A program made the translations under genes and the position numbers. From QWHO01 sp039809865 (GTDB taxonomy: Bacteria > Vulcanimicrobiota > Xenobia > Xenobiales > QWHO01), in assembly GCA_039809865.1 (NCBI GenBank), contig JBDHVW010000041.1, positions 4,098 through 68,097 of the forward strand: 64,000 nucleotides of DNA. Direction: 5' to 3'. Below the pieces are notes generated by a model. It was not told the origin of the DNA. It made no database searches and saw nothing but the letters and a program-made list of their open reading frames with translations. Positions within the stretch are counted from its first letter, which is position 1, and each line of letters begins with the position of its first letter. Shown piece by piece: positions 17,778 to 25,404 of the stretch.

Positions 17778-18965
17778 CTAGCGAAAGCCATCCTCGTTGT
17801 CGGACGGATACTTCTGGGTCTGGAAGCCGATGTCACCGATGCGAGTGCCACCGCCATCCTCGTTGTCGGACGGGAACTTCTGCGTGGTAGCGATAGGCCC
17901 CGGGCCACCATCCTCGTTGTCGGATGGATATTTCTGGGTCTGGAAGCCGATGTCGCCGATGCGCGTTCCGCCCCCGTCCTCGTTATCGGACGGGAATTTC
18001 TGCGTGGTGATACCGAGGTCGCCGATTCCTCCGCCACCGCCGTCCTCGTTGTCCGAGGGGAACTTCTGCGTCGTGGCGATGGGGCCACCGCCGCCGATGC
18101 CACCGCCACCGTCCTCACCATCGGACGGGAACTTCTTTGTCGTGGCGATGGGGCCGCCGCCACCACCGCCGCCGTCCTCACCGTCGGAGGGGAACTTGAG
18201 CGTGGTCGCGCCACCGCCGCCGATGCCGCCGCCACCGCCATCCTCACCATCGGACGGGAACTTCGCCGTGGTCGCGCCACCGCCGCCGATGCCGCCGCCA
18301 CCGCCGTCCTCACCATCGGACGGGAACTTCGCCGTGGTCGCGCCACCGCCGCCGATGCCGCCGCCACCGCCGTCCTCACCGTCGGAGGGGAACTTGAGCG
18401 TGGTCGCGCCACCTCCGCCGATGCCGCCGCCACCGCCGTCCTCACCGTCGGACGGGTATTTCTGGGTGAAGCCGCCGCCGCCAATACCGCCGCCGCTGCC
18501 ACCCTCCTCGTTGTCCGAGGGGAACTTCATCGTGGTGACGACGCCGCCGCCATCTTCGTTGTCGGAGGGATACTTCTGCGTGAAGCCGCCGCCCACGCCG
18601 CCGCCGCTCCCGCCTTCCTCGTTGTCGGACGGGAACTTGAGCGTGGTCACGACGCCACCGCCGCCGCCACCGCCATCTTCGGCGTCGGAAGGGTACTTCT
18701 GCGTGGTCGCAAACTGCGGGTGCTGCCCGGTGAGGAACTGCCCGAAGAAGGGCTGCGGGCGCGTCTGTCCGCCCCCGGCGAAGCCGCCCCAGGCACCGTG
18801 CAACTGGTCCAGCGAGCCGTTCAACTGGGTGATGTAAGCCCGAATGGCCAGGCTGGCGTCGACCGGTCCGCCGAACGCCCCCTGCTGCGCTTGCTGCGCG
18901 CGCAGCCCCACCGAAGCGAACGTAAAGCTCGCGTTGACCGAGTTGAAACGATTGATCCCATCCAT
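17778..18965 (-). CDS. Multicore graspetide (microviridin-like) precursor with 15 cores
   Basis: The product is about 395 residues from the ATG at 18965, which has GGAGGG about 10 bases upstream. In-frame GTG 18995 and ATG 18989 are alternatives. Residues 1-70 form a leader extension of no recognised family. PFFGQFL at 72-78 matches the PFFxRFL helix by which microviridin leaders bind their ligases. Then come fifteen cores T-x-K-[YF]-P-S-D-x-E-[DE]-G (first at T88), separated by linkers of Gly, Ile, Ala and Pro. The Thr, Lys, Ser, Asp and both acidic positions needed for two esters and one amide are kept in every core. The last acid is Asp in thirteen cores and Glu in two. No protease or dedicated exporter gene lies beside it. 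Confidence 0.92.
   Translation of the reverse strand: MDGINRFNSVNASFTFASVGLRAQQAQQGAFGGPVDASLAIRAYITQLNGSLDQLHGAWGGFAGGGQTRPQPFFGQFLTGQHPQFATTQKYPSDAEDGGGGGGGVVTTLKFPSDNEEGGSGGGVGGGFTQKYPSDNEDGGGVVTTMKFPSDNEEGGSGGGIGGGGFTQKYPSDGEDGGGGGIGGGGATTLKFPSDGEDGGGGGIGGGGATTAKFPSDGEDGGGGGIGGGGATTAKFPSDGEDGGGGGIGGGGATTLKFPSDGEDGGGGGGGPIATTKKFPSDGEDGGGGIGGGGPIATTQKFPSDNEDGGGGGIGDLGITTQKFPSDNEDGGGTRIGDIGFQTQKYPSDNEDGGPGPIATTQKFPSDNEDGGGTRIGDIGFQTQKYPSDNEDGFR
17787..18707 (-). repeat. Tandem array of 15 graspetide core units
   Basis: In coding order the variable parts read TQKYPSDAED, TLKFPSDNEE, TQKYPSDNED, TMKFPSDNEE, TQKYPSDGED, TLKFPSDGED, two TAKFPSDGED, TLKFPSDGED, TKKFPSDGED, two TQKFPSDNED, TQKYPSDNED, TQKFPSDNED and TQKYPSDNED. 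Unit lengths vary with the Gly-rich linker. Cores 6-9 are almost identical at DNA level (about 69-bp period). Two longer units near the end repeat a linker containing TRIGDIGFQ. This indicates repeated unit duplication. Confidence 0.95.
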
Positions 18966-19034
18966 CAGTGCACAGCCCTCCACGCTCATTGTCACGCAGG
19001 CATGGGGTCAAGTCCAGGGGGTGGATTTGTTAAA

Positions 19035-19289
19035 TCATTTCTTCTTGCGCCAGAGGTACAGCAAGAAGCTCGGAATGCCGTCGAAGCGATACTGGCCGTC
19101 GACGTACTTCTCGATCACGTAGAACATGAAGTAATAGAGGCGGCAGAACGACCAGACGCCCACGAACAGGAGAAAGGCCGTCTGCCAGGTGGGGCTCTGA
19201 AAGAAAAGAGCCGCAACCGCAACGGTTCCGGCTATCAGGAACAAGAACGCCTTCAAATACATCAGCCGGGGGTCGGTCAAGTCTCCCAT
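19035..19289 (-). CDS. Small membrane protein
   Basis: The 84-residue protein starts at the ATG at 19289 (MGDLTDPRLMYLK). Two hydrophobic segments follow (AFLFLIAGTVAVAALFF and AFLLFVGVWSFCRLYYFMFYVIEKYV), with a basic tail ending WRKKK. I do not recognise a family. It lies 69 bp upstream of the graspetide precursor in the same direction, so it could be co-transcribed. Its size and lack of transport motifs give no proof that it exports the peptide. The frame is open further upstream without a convincing start. Confidence 0.6.
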   Translation of the reverse strand: MGDLTDPRLMYLKAFLFLIAGTVAVAALFFQSPTWQTAFLLFVGVWSFCRLYYFMFYVIEKYVDGQYRFDGIPSFLLYLWRKKK

Positions 19290-19327
19290 ATTGGCATGGT
19301 AGCCTGACTCTGGCCGGCTCCGCAAGG

Positions 19328-19711
19328 CTACACGGCGGCGCTCACGGGAGGGCGGTGCCGGCTGAGGAGCAGCAGGAAGGCGGCTCCGGCCAGCTCGGAA
19401 TATTCCAGCACGTGCGGGTCGGCGGCGTCCACGCGGCCGATGGCGTGGGAGCCGAAGGGACGGTCGTGAACGATGCCACCCTTCTCGACGTGACCCACCG
19501 GACAGTGTGAGAAGGGACAGGCGTGCACCATACCGTCGGGCTGGACCCGACCGATGGGGTGCCAACCCGTGACGGTATCGTGGACCAGGCCGTCTCGATC
19601 GAATCGGCCGATAGCTTTGTGGCCACGCAGGCTGGCGTAGAGGACTCCGTTATCTTCAACACGGCCGACCGGATGGTAGGCGCGAGCTCTATCGTGAATC
19701 AGGATGGACAT
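19328..19711 (-). CDS. 4-fold beta-flower-type repeat protein
   Basis: The 127-residue protein is built of repeats of about 20 residues (HPVGRVEDNGVLYA, HKAIGRFDRDGLVHD, HPIGRVQPDGMVHA, CPVGHVEKGGIVHD, HAIGRVDAAD), each with an IGR/VGR strand pair and a xDG turn. This matches small bacterial beta-flower domain proteins of unknown function. The C-terminal part (ELAGAAFLLLLSRHRPP) is hydrophobic and could sit in the membrane. The ATG at 19711 has a strong GGAGGTGA six bases upstream. It lies 38 bp upstream of the small membrane protein gene. Confidence 0.65.
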   Translation of the reverse strand: MSILIHDRARAYHPVGRVEDNGVLYASLRGHKAIGRFDRDGLVHDTVTGWHPIGRVQPDGMVHACPFSHCPVGHVEKGGIVHDRPFGSHAIGRVDAADPHVLEYSELAGAAFLLLLSRHRPPVSAAV

Positions 19712-19768
19712 CTGGTCACCTCCGCCCCTATTCTAGGGCATGAGGACGCCATTCCGCCGTGACCTGGA

Positions 19769-21112
19769 TCACAAAGTTAACAAATTCGACTGCATCTCCT
19801 GGAAGTGTCGGCGACAGGAGTCGACCAGTCTCCGGAAACACTCGTCCTGCAGGGGACGTAAGCGGGAGAGGTCGGTCTTGCCCTGCCAGGCCACGATGGC
19901 CAGGGCCCCGGGTGCTCCCAGGTCGACCGTGATGGGATCGAGAGCCACGCCCCACTGCACCACAATGACCTTGCCGGGCTCGGTGGACTCCCTGTCCAGG
20001 CTGAAGATGGCGTGGACCAGAAGCGGCGGGTAATTCAGCAGGTTGTAGCCGGGGTCGCAGGTCTGGTCGTAAGTCAGAGTGTAAATCCAGACGCTGCCGG
20101 TCAGCCGGACCTCGCGGGGCCAGACGCTGACGCCCCACAGGTTCTCGGTGAGTTCGGGAGGCTCACCGCTGTAGGCCCGGATGGGCTTGCCCGTCAGGGT
20201 AGGCGGGGACTGGCGGGGGAAGAGGTGGTCCTCGGGGGCGGGCTGGTGAAGCTCGAAGAGGTCCGCCCGGTAAAAATTGGTCAGGAACTCGACGCTCTCC
20301 ACGGCCGTGAAGATCGGGAACTCCCCGCCCAGGCCGAAGTAGTGGAATCTGCGGGTGGCGGGCGAGGCGGCCAGCAGGAGCCGGGCGCGGGGCTCGGAGC
20401 CGAGCACGTAACGCTCGGCGCGGAGTTTCTCGAGGCCGTCCTCGAGGCCGGAGCGAATCGAGGTCATGGTGTCGGTGGAAGGGCCGCGCAAGGGCCAGTT
20501 GATGCGCCGTCCATCCACGAAGATCGGCACCGGGCAAGAACCGCACCGTTTGATCATCGAGAAGTGCCATTCCGCGTGGCCCGTGAGGCGCTGCTTGAGA
20601 CGCTGGAAGAAGTTGCCCTCGAGCCGCACCCGCAGCGAGAAGCGGATCTCGGGATCGGCGCCCGGTCCCTCCTGGATGACCAGCCCTTCATCGGTGACCA
20701 TCACCGCCCAGCTCGCTTCGGGCGTGACGATTGACCAGCCCGCGGCCAGCGGATCCAGGGCCAGCGACGCCTGCAAGGCCGCCACGACGTAATCGGGCGG
20801 CTGCTCCAGGGCTTGGATCTCGGGGCTCTGCAGTCGCTCGGGCAGCACCGACCAGGCAGCTTTCTCCCGATGCTCCTCGTCGGGAACCCAGTGCACGCGC
20901 ACGCCCCCGTCGCGGAACTTGACGTGAACCGAGGGCGCCCCGCTGCTGACCGCCGCCTGCACCAGCAGCGAAAGGAACTGGGCCGGCTCGGCCTGCTGAA
21001 ACATGGCCAGCTTGCGAATCGCCATGGCGGGGTCCAGCGAGAAAACCCCGCTGGAGTCACGCACGCCCTCCTGGGCGAGGTCCTGGAGCAGACTGCCCAT
21101 CGGATCAGTCAA
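19769..21112 (-). CDS. Conserved-looking hypothetical protein (447 aa)
   Basis: This soluble 447-residue protein is not assigned to a family. The N-terminus (FSLDPAMAIRKLAMFQQAEPA, then LLVQAAVSSGAPSVHVKFRDGG) faintly resembles the start of GHKL/Hsp90-like ATPase folds, where a helix precedes an I.V.....G strand. The usual ATP-binding Asn and Gly-rich lid are not evident. The middle contains CGSCPVPIFVDGRRINWPL. There is no signal peptide or membrane helix. The start is TTG 21112 (GGGAG just upstream) or ATG 21100. It lies 25 bp downstream of malate dehydrogenase in the same direction. Confidence 0.65.
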   Translation of the reverse strand: MTDPMGSLLQDLAQEGVRDSSGVFSLDPAMAIRKLAMFQQAEPAQFLSLLVQAAVSSGAPSVHVKFRDGGVRVHWVPDEEHREKAAWSVLPERLQSPEIQALEQPPDYVVAALQASLALDPLAAGWSIVTPEASWAVMVTDEGLVIQEGPGADPEIRFSLRVRLEGNFFQRLKQRLTGHAEWHFSMIKRCGSCPVPIFVDGRRINWPLRGPSTDTMTSIRSGLEDGLEKLRAERYVLGSEPRARLLLAASPATRRFHYFGLGGEFPIFTAVESVEFLTNFYRADLFELHQPAPEDHLFPRQSPPTLTGKPIRAYSGEPPELTENLWGVSVWPREVRLTGSVWIYTLTYDQTCDPGYNLLNYPPLLVHAIFSLDRESTEPGKVIVVQWGVALDPITVDLGAPGALAIVAWQGKTDLSRLRPLQDECFRRLVDSCRRHFQEMQSNLLTL

Positions 21113-21137
21113 CGTCTCCCGTCTCCCGCCTACCGTC

Positions 21138-22067
21138 TCACAGCTGCACTTTGTCCCAGATCTCCCGCAGGGCGTCGGCCGAGCGCCGCAGTCCGGCGAG
21201 CTCCTTGGGCCACAGGTCCATCTCGAGCTGCTTCTCGGCGCCCCCTTTGCCGACGATGGTCGGCACCGACATGCAGACGCCCCTCACCCCGAAGAGCCCC
21301 GTCTGCATCGTGCTGACGGGGAGAATGCTCTTGGAGTCGCTTTCGATGGCCTTCACGACCTCCGCGATAGCCACGCCCACCGCGTAGCCGGCGCCGCCCT
21401 TGAGCTTGATGACCTCGGCGCCACTCTTGGAGGCGCGCTCGAAGATGGCCTGCACTTTGGCCTGGTCGTAGTTCGGCAGGCTCGGCAGCGGCACGCCGTT
21501 GACAGCGGCGGTGGACCAGATGGGCACCATCGAGTCGCCGTGCTCCCCCAGGATGAGCGCGCCGATCTGGCGGGCGTCCACCTGGAACTGCTGCGCGAGC
21601 AGCGAGCGGAACCGCAGGGTGTCCAGCACGGTGCCGAGCCCGATAACGCGCTCGGGCGGGAAGCCGGAGCGCTCGAAGGCGATCTGCGTCAGGATGTCCA
21701 CCGGGTTGGTGACCACGACCAGCGAGCAGTGGGCCGGCAGCGGGATCTTGCGCAGGTTGTCCAGGATGTCCAGGAACAGCTTGGCGTTACGGTTGATGAG
21801 GTCGAGCCGCGTCTCGTCGGGTTTGCGGCGCAGGCCGGCGGTGATGACCACCACGTCGGAGCCTTCCGCCACGTCGTACTCCGAGCCGGAGCGCCAGCGC
21901 TGGGGCGCCGTGAAGCTGGCGCCGTGCAGCAGGTCGAGAGCCTCGCCCGCGGCCCCTTCAGCCGAGACGTCGATCAGCGCGACGTCCGAGGCCACGCCCC
22001 AGGTCTGCAGCACGAAAGCGGTGTTGGATCCGACGCGGCCGGCGCCGCCTACGATAGTGACCTTCAT
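21138..22067 (-). CDS. mdh: Malate dehydrogenase, LDH-like type
   Basis: The 309-residue protein has the NAD-binding GGAGRVGS (residues 7-14), the active-site loop AGLRRKPDETRLDL, the catalytic Asp in GTVLDTLRFR and the catalytic His in GEHGDSMVP. The loop residue that decides substrate (Gln in lactate dehydrogenases) is Arg81, which favours malate/oxaloacetate. The expected reaction is NAD-dependent interconversion of malate and oxaloacetate in the TCA cycle. The ATG overlaps the TGA of the upstream reductase gene (ATGA at 22064-22067). Kinetic specificity is inferred from one position. Confidence 0.9.
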   Translation of the reverse strand: MKVTIVGGAGRVGSNTAFVLQTWGVASDVALIDVSAEGAAGEALDLLHGASFTAPQRWRSGSEYDVAEGSDVVVITAGLRRKPDETRLDLINRNAKLFLDILDNLRKIPLPAHCSLVVVTNPVDILTQIAFERSGFPPERVIGLGTVLDTLRFRSLLAQQFQVDARQIGALILGEHGDSMVPIWSTAAVNGVPLPSLPNYDQAKVQAIFERASKSGAEVIKLKGGAGYAVGVAIAEVVKAIESDSKSILPVSTMQTGLFGVRGVCMSVPTIVGKGGAEKQLEMDLWPKELAGLRRSADALREIWDKVQL

Positions 22068-23419
22068 GCTTTGGAGACCTCCGTGTCGAGCGCCCCGAGC
22101 ATGTCGGGGATGCGGGTGAATTTAAGCCGGGGCCGGCCCAGTGCCTGTCCTTTGCTGACCTCGTCCTGGTTGAGCCGCTCCCAGTCGCCGTAGGAGACGA
22201 TGCGCACCCCTTTGGCGACCAGGAACGTGGCCAGGTCGTCACCGGAAGGCTCGTTGTAGGAGCCTTCCTTCATCTTCTCGACGGTCTCCTTGGCGCACGG
22301 CTTGTTGGTGCCGATCACGCCGGAGGGACCGCGCTTAATCCAGCCGGCCACGAAGACCCCGGTCAAATCGGGAACCTTTCCGCAGTCGTGGGGAACGGTG
22401 CCCGTCTTGGGGTTGAACGGCAGCCCCGGCAGGGCCACGCCCAGGTAGCCGACGGAGCGGAACACCATCTGCACCGGCAGCTCCTCGGTCTCGCCGGTGG
22501 GCTCGCAGACGACCTTGCCGTCTTTCTCGGCCAGGCGATTGCGCACCAGTTTGAGCGCTTTCACACGGCCCTGCTCGTCGCCCACGATCTCCACCGGCGA
22601 CTCCAGGAAGCGGATTTTCAGCATCCGCTGCTTGCCGGTCGGCTGGCGCTGGGAGAACTCCTTCAGCACGTCCACCTTCTTGGCGGTCATCTTGTCGGCG
22701 GCGACCTCGGCCTGGCTGGAAGCGTCCAGCTCCATATCCTGGGGGGGGACACTCACGTCGGAAATGCTGAGCTCGCCGAGCTCGCGCACCTCGACCAGGG
22801 TGAAGGCGGCCTGGGCCGGCCCGCGCCTTCCCAGCATCACCACTTCCTTCACGCCGCTGCTCTCGAGCGCTTCCAGCGCGTAGTCGGCGATGTCGGTGGT
22901 GGCCAGCTCCTGGGTGCTGCGGCACAGGATGCGCGCCACGTCTACGGCCACGTTGCCCACGCCCACCACGGCCACGCGCTCGGCGTCGAGGCGGAACTGG
23001 CGGTCACGGTAGTCGGGATGACCGTTATACCAGCCCACGAACTCGGTGGCCGCGTAGCTCCCCTCGAGGTCCTCGCCCGGAATGCCCATCGTGCGGTCGG
23101 TCTGGGCGCCGGTGCAGAACACGATCTGGTGATAGTGCTGCTGCAGGTCGGCGAGGCTCAGGTCGCGGCCGTACTCGACGTTGCCGAAGTAGCGAAAGCC
23201 CGGCTGGCCGGCGATCTTGTCATAAATCGTAGTGACCGACTTGATCTTCTGGTGGTCGGGGGCGACCCCCCCGCGCACCAGCCCGTAAGGGGTGGGCAAA
23301 CGGTCGATCATGTCGACCAGGACGTTGGATCCGAATTCTTTCTGGAGCCACTCGGCCGTGTAGAAGCCGGTGGGTCCCGAGCCGATAATGGCGACGCGCA
23401 ATGGATTGGGGGTGCTCAT
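22064..23419 (-). CDS. Ferredoxin/adrenodoxin-type NADP+ reductase (FprA family)
   Basis: The 451-residue flavoprotein has an N-terminal FAD motif (VAIIGSGPTGFYTAEWL), the family signature PTPYGLVRGGVAPDHQKIKS, an NADP motif (VAVVGVGNVAVDVARIL) and a C-terminal GWIKRGPSGVIGTNKPCA. These match glutathione-reductase-like ferredoxin reductases related to FprA and adrenodoxin reductase. They pass electrons between NADPH and ferredoxin or a similar iron-sulphur protein in the cytoplasm. It overlaps malate dehydrogenase by four bases. The physiological partner is not in the window. Confidence 0.9.
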   Translation of the reverse strand: MSTPNPLRVAIIGSGPTGFYTAEWLQKEFGSNVLVDMIDRLPTPYGLVRGGVAPDHQKIKSVTTIYDKIAGQPGFRYFGNVEYGRDLSLADLQQHYHQIVFCTGAQTDRTMGIPGEDLEGSYAATEFVGWYNGHPDYRDRQFRLDAERVAVVGVGNVAVDVARILCRSTQELATTDIADYALEALESSGVKEVVMLGRRGPAQAAFTLVEVRELGELSISDVSVPPQDMELDASSQAEVAADKMTAKKVDVLKEFSQRQPTGKQRMLKIRFLESPVEIVGDEQGRVKALKLVRNRLAEKDGKVVCEPTGETEELPVQMVFRSVGYLGVALPGLPFNPKTGTVPHDCGKVPDLTGVFVAGWIKRGPSGVIGTNKPCAKETVEKMKEGSYNEPSGDDLATFLVAKGVRIVSYGDWERLNQDEVSKGQALGRPRLKFTRIPDMLGALDTEVSKA

Positions 23420-23480
23420 GGTGGCGGGTGTTTTGCCACGCGCCCGGGGAGAACCTCTTCGCTGGACGAACTCTCGGGGG

Positions 23481-24203
23481 ATGTGGAGCTCTCAGTTGCC
23501 CTATCGCGAGTTGCTGGAGGCTCTCCCGGACGACGACAGCGTGCTCGCTCCCTGGGCTTTGGAGCACGGTGCCTCGGTCCGCGCAGTGTTGGACTGGGCC
23601 CAGGCGCGCGATGGGCGCTGGCCGGCCCACGACCCTGAGAGTTGCGCGGTGTTGTATGCGCTGTCACGGGTGGAGCAGGTGCTGACCTACCGGGGGCAGT
23701 CCGCGTGGCTGGCTTCGCTCGGCTTACAGCCCTTCTCCCCGGCTGAGTTCCACCCGTATTTCTGCGAGGTGGTCTGCGTGGAAGAGGGTGTCGGACCGCC
23801 TGTCGTGGTCGGGGTCCAGTGGCCTGGCTGGTCTTACGGCAACCTGCTGATCGCCCGCGCCGGCTGCCTGGTGCGCAGCGGCCCGGAGTGGATGGTGCCG
23901 GGCGTGGCGGAGAACTCCACGCTCTACTGGGGTTACGTGCGGCGGCGTCCCTGCCAGGATCCCAGCCACGGATGGGGCTCCAACTCGCAGTGGGCCACCA
24001 GCTTTCGCCGGGACTACTGCGTGGACGGAACCTTTGGCTACAACGTCGACGCGCGTCATCAGGCCGTATCGGAGGAGGAGATCGAGCTGGTGCGCCACCG
24101 GTGCTACCTGACCGCCGAGCACTCGTGGGACTTTCCCTACGACCACGGCTATACCGAGAGCAGTCGGGGCAGCAGCTCGGCCGAGGGGCCTTCCAGGAAG
24201 TAA
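23481..24203 (+). CDS. Hypothetical protein (240 aa)
   Basis: The start is taken as ATG 23481, where the product begins MWSSQLPYRELLEALPDDDSV. An earlier open stretch overlaps the divergent reductase gene. The protein is soluble and rich in Trp, Tyr and acidic residues, with many aromatic pairs (VQWPGWSYGNLL, NSQWATSFRRDYCVDGTFGY). I recognise no family. Its last 55 bases overlap the 3' end of the convergent sirtuin gene. Codon use is like its neighbours. It may be expressed separately from the divergent metabolic operon across a 61-bp gap. Confidence 0.6.
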   Translation: MWSSQLPYRELLEALPDDDSVLAPWALEHGASVRAVLDWAQARDGRWPAHDPESCAVLYALSRVEQVLTYRGQSAWLASLGLQPFSPAEFHPYFCEVVCVEEGVGPPVVVGVQWPGWSYGNLLIARAGCLVRSGPEWMVPGVAENSTLYWGYVRRRPCQDPSHGWGSNSQWATSFRRDYCVDGTFGYNVDARHQAVSEEEIELVRHRCYLTAEHSWDFPYDHGYTESSRGSSSAEGPSRK

Positions 24204-24856
24204 TCGGCGATCTGGCTGAGCGGAGTCGGCTCCACGTTGAGCTCGATCAGCGTCGCCCCGGCTTGCTGCGCAACGCGCGGAAGCATATTGGCGGGCGCCA
24301 CCAGGCCGCTCGTGCCGACACACAGGAAGACGTCGCTGAACTCGGACTTGCTGAAGGCCTCGTCGAGCACTTGCGGATCGAGCGACTCGCCGAACCAGAC
24401 GATATGAGGCCGCAGCCAGGCGCCGCAAGAGCACTTGAGGTTGCCGTCGTAATCGCGCGGATTGCCCTCGCGCGTGCAGCGGGTGCGCCAGATGTTGCCG
24501 TGCAACTCCAGCACGTTCTCGCTGCCGGCTTTGCGGTGGAGGCCGTCCACGTTCTGGGTGATGAGCGTGACGCTCGGCTTTCGGCCTTCGAGCTCGGCCA
24601 GAGCGCGGTGCCCCGCGTTGGGCTCGCATTTGGCCACGATGCTCTGACGCCACTGGTACCACTCCCAGACCAGCTCGGGGTTGGCCGAGAAGGCGCTGGG
24701 GTTGGCCAGTTGCTCGGGGCGGTAGGTCTTCCAGAGGCCCTGCTCTCCGCGAAAGGTGGGGACGCCGCTCTCGGCGCTGACCCCGGCGCCGGTCAGAACG
24801 ACGATCTTGCTCGCCTTCCCGACGATGTCGCGGGCCTCGTTCAGGTCGGTCTTCAA
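24149..24856 (-). CDS. Sirtuin NAD-dependent protein deacylase (CobB-like, class III)
   Basis: The 235-residue protein has the NAD site LTGAGVSAESGVPTFRG (residues 21-37), TQNVDGLH (about 100-107), the catalytic His in LELHG (H119) and RPHIVWFGE. Y67 and R70 (WYQWR) match the Tyr-xx-Arg pair of class III sirtuins that remove succinyl and other acidic acyl groups. The zinc module looks incomplete, with only three cysteines (C127, C142, C144) instead of two CxxC pairs. The start is TTG at 24854-24856, overlapping the previous TGA as TTGA. It converges on, and overlaps by 55 bp, the gene on the other strand. Confidence 0.85.
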   Translation of the reverse strand: MKTDLNEARDIVGKASKIVVLTGAGVSAESGVPTFRGEQGLWKTYRPEQLANPSAFSANPELVWEWYQWRQSIVAKCEPNAGHRALAELEGRKPSVTLITQNVDGLHRKAGSENVLELHGNIWRTRCTREGNPRDYDGNLKCSCGAWLRPHIVWFGESLDPQVLDEAFSKSEFSDVFLCVGTSGLVAPANMLPRVAQQAGATLIELNVEPTPLSQIADYFLEGPSAELLPRLLSV

Positions 24857-25317
24857 GCTCCGGGCGGGCGGACGATCAGGACGTCGATCTTGTTGTTCTT
24901 GACCTGCACGATGAGCCCCAGCTTGGAGTAGGTCATCACGCCCTCGCGCGACTGGTTGGGATTGCCGAGGATCTTGGGCACGTTGGCGGGCGGGGTCATC
25001 ACCGACAGCCCCTCCTTGGTGGCGCCCGCATAAGCCTTCCACTGCTTGTCGGCGCCGTGGAGCGTGATCATGCTGACCTGGTCGTTGGTATAGACCAGCT
25101 CGATACCGCGGTTGTAGTAGCAGACGTACACGTCGGTGGGGCGGAACTCGTTGCGCTCCATGTCCTGGGGCGCGCCGAGCTTGGCCTCGACGTTCTTGCG
25201 GCTCATCCCGAGGCTGGCTTCGGTAATGCCCTTTCCGGGCACGATCATGGGCGCCGCGTAGGCTGCCGCGAGGATTGCGATCGAACAGAAAAGCGATAAA
25301 ACAGTGCGTTTGAACAT
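24853..25317 (-). CDS. Secreted hypothetical protein with BamE-like repeats
   Basis: The 154-residue protein has a Sec signal peptide (MFKRTVLSLFCSIAILAAAYA|APM). Two related modules follow: GITEASLGMSRKNVEAKLGAPQD, then a beta-hairpin with YVCYYNRGIELVYTNDQVSMI, and later AGATKEGLSVMTPPANVPKILGNPN. The motif (G-hydrophobic-x4-K/P-x2-LG-P) is like SmpA/BamE-type or related periplasmic folds, but no lipobox is present. The stop overlaps the sirtuin TTG. The function is unknown. Confidence 0.6.
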   Translation of the reverse strand: MFKRTVLSLFCSIAILAAAYAAPMIVPGKGITEASLGMSRKNVEAKLGAPQDMERNEFRPTDVYVCYYNRGIELVYTNDQVSMITLHGADKQWKAYAGATKEGLSVMTPPANVPKILGNPNQSREGVMTYSKLGLIVQVKNNKIDVLIVRPPGA

Positions 25318-25404
25318 AGCGCCGGGCGGATTCTTTTCCCTGGTGGCGGGTTCCTGTTCAGGAGCCGTTCATCGGGCGGTAACATTTTTGTGAATCACGT
25401 GATA

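Noticed and set aside
17787..18707. Structural Gly-rich repeat protein (collagen- or silk-like)
   Set aside because: Every unit keeps T, K, S, D and E at fixed spacing, a PFFGQFL leader precedes them, and two graspetide ligases follow. A purely structural role is less likely.
16998..19307. Plus-strand open frame of 769 codons over the graspetide genes
   Set aside because: The repeats in it only mirror the core repeats. The minus strand carries the conserved leader, cores and ligases.
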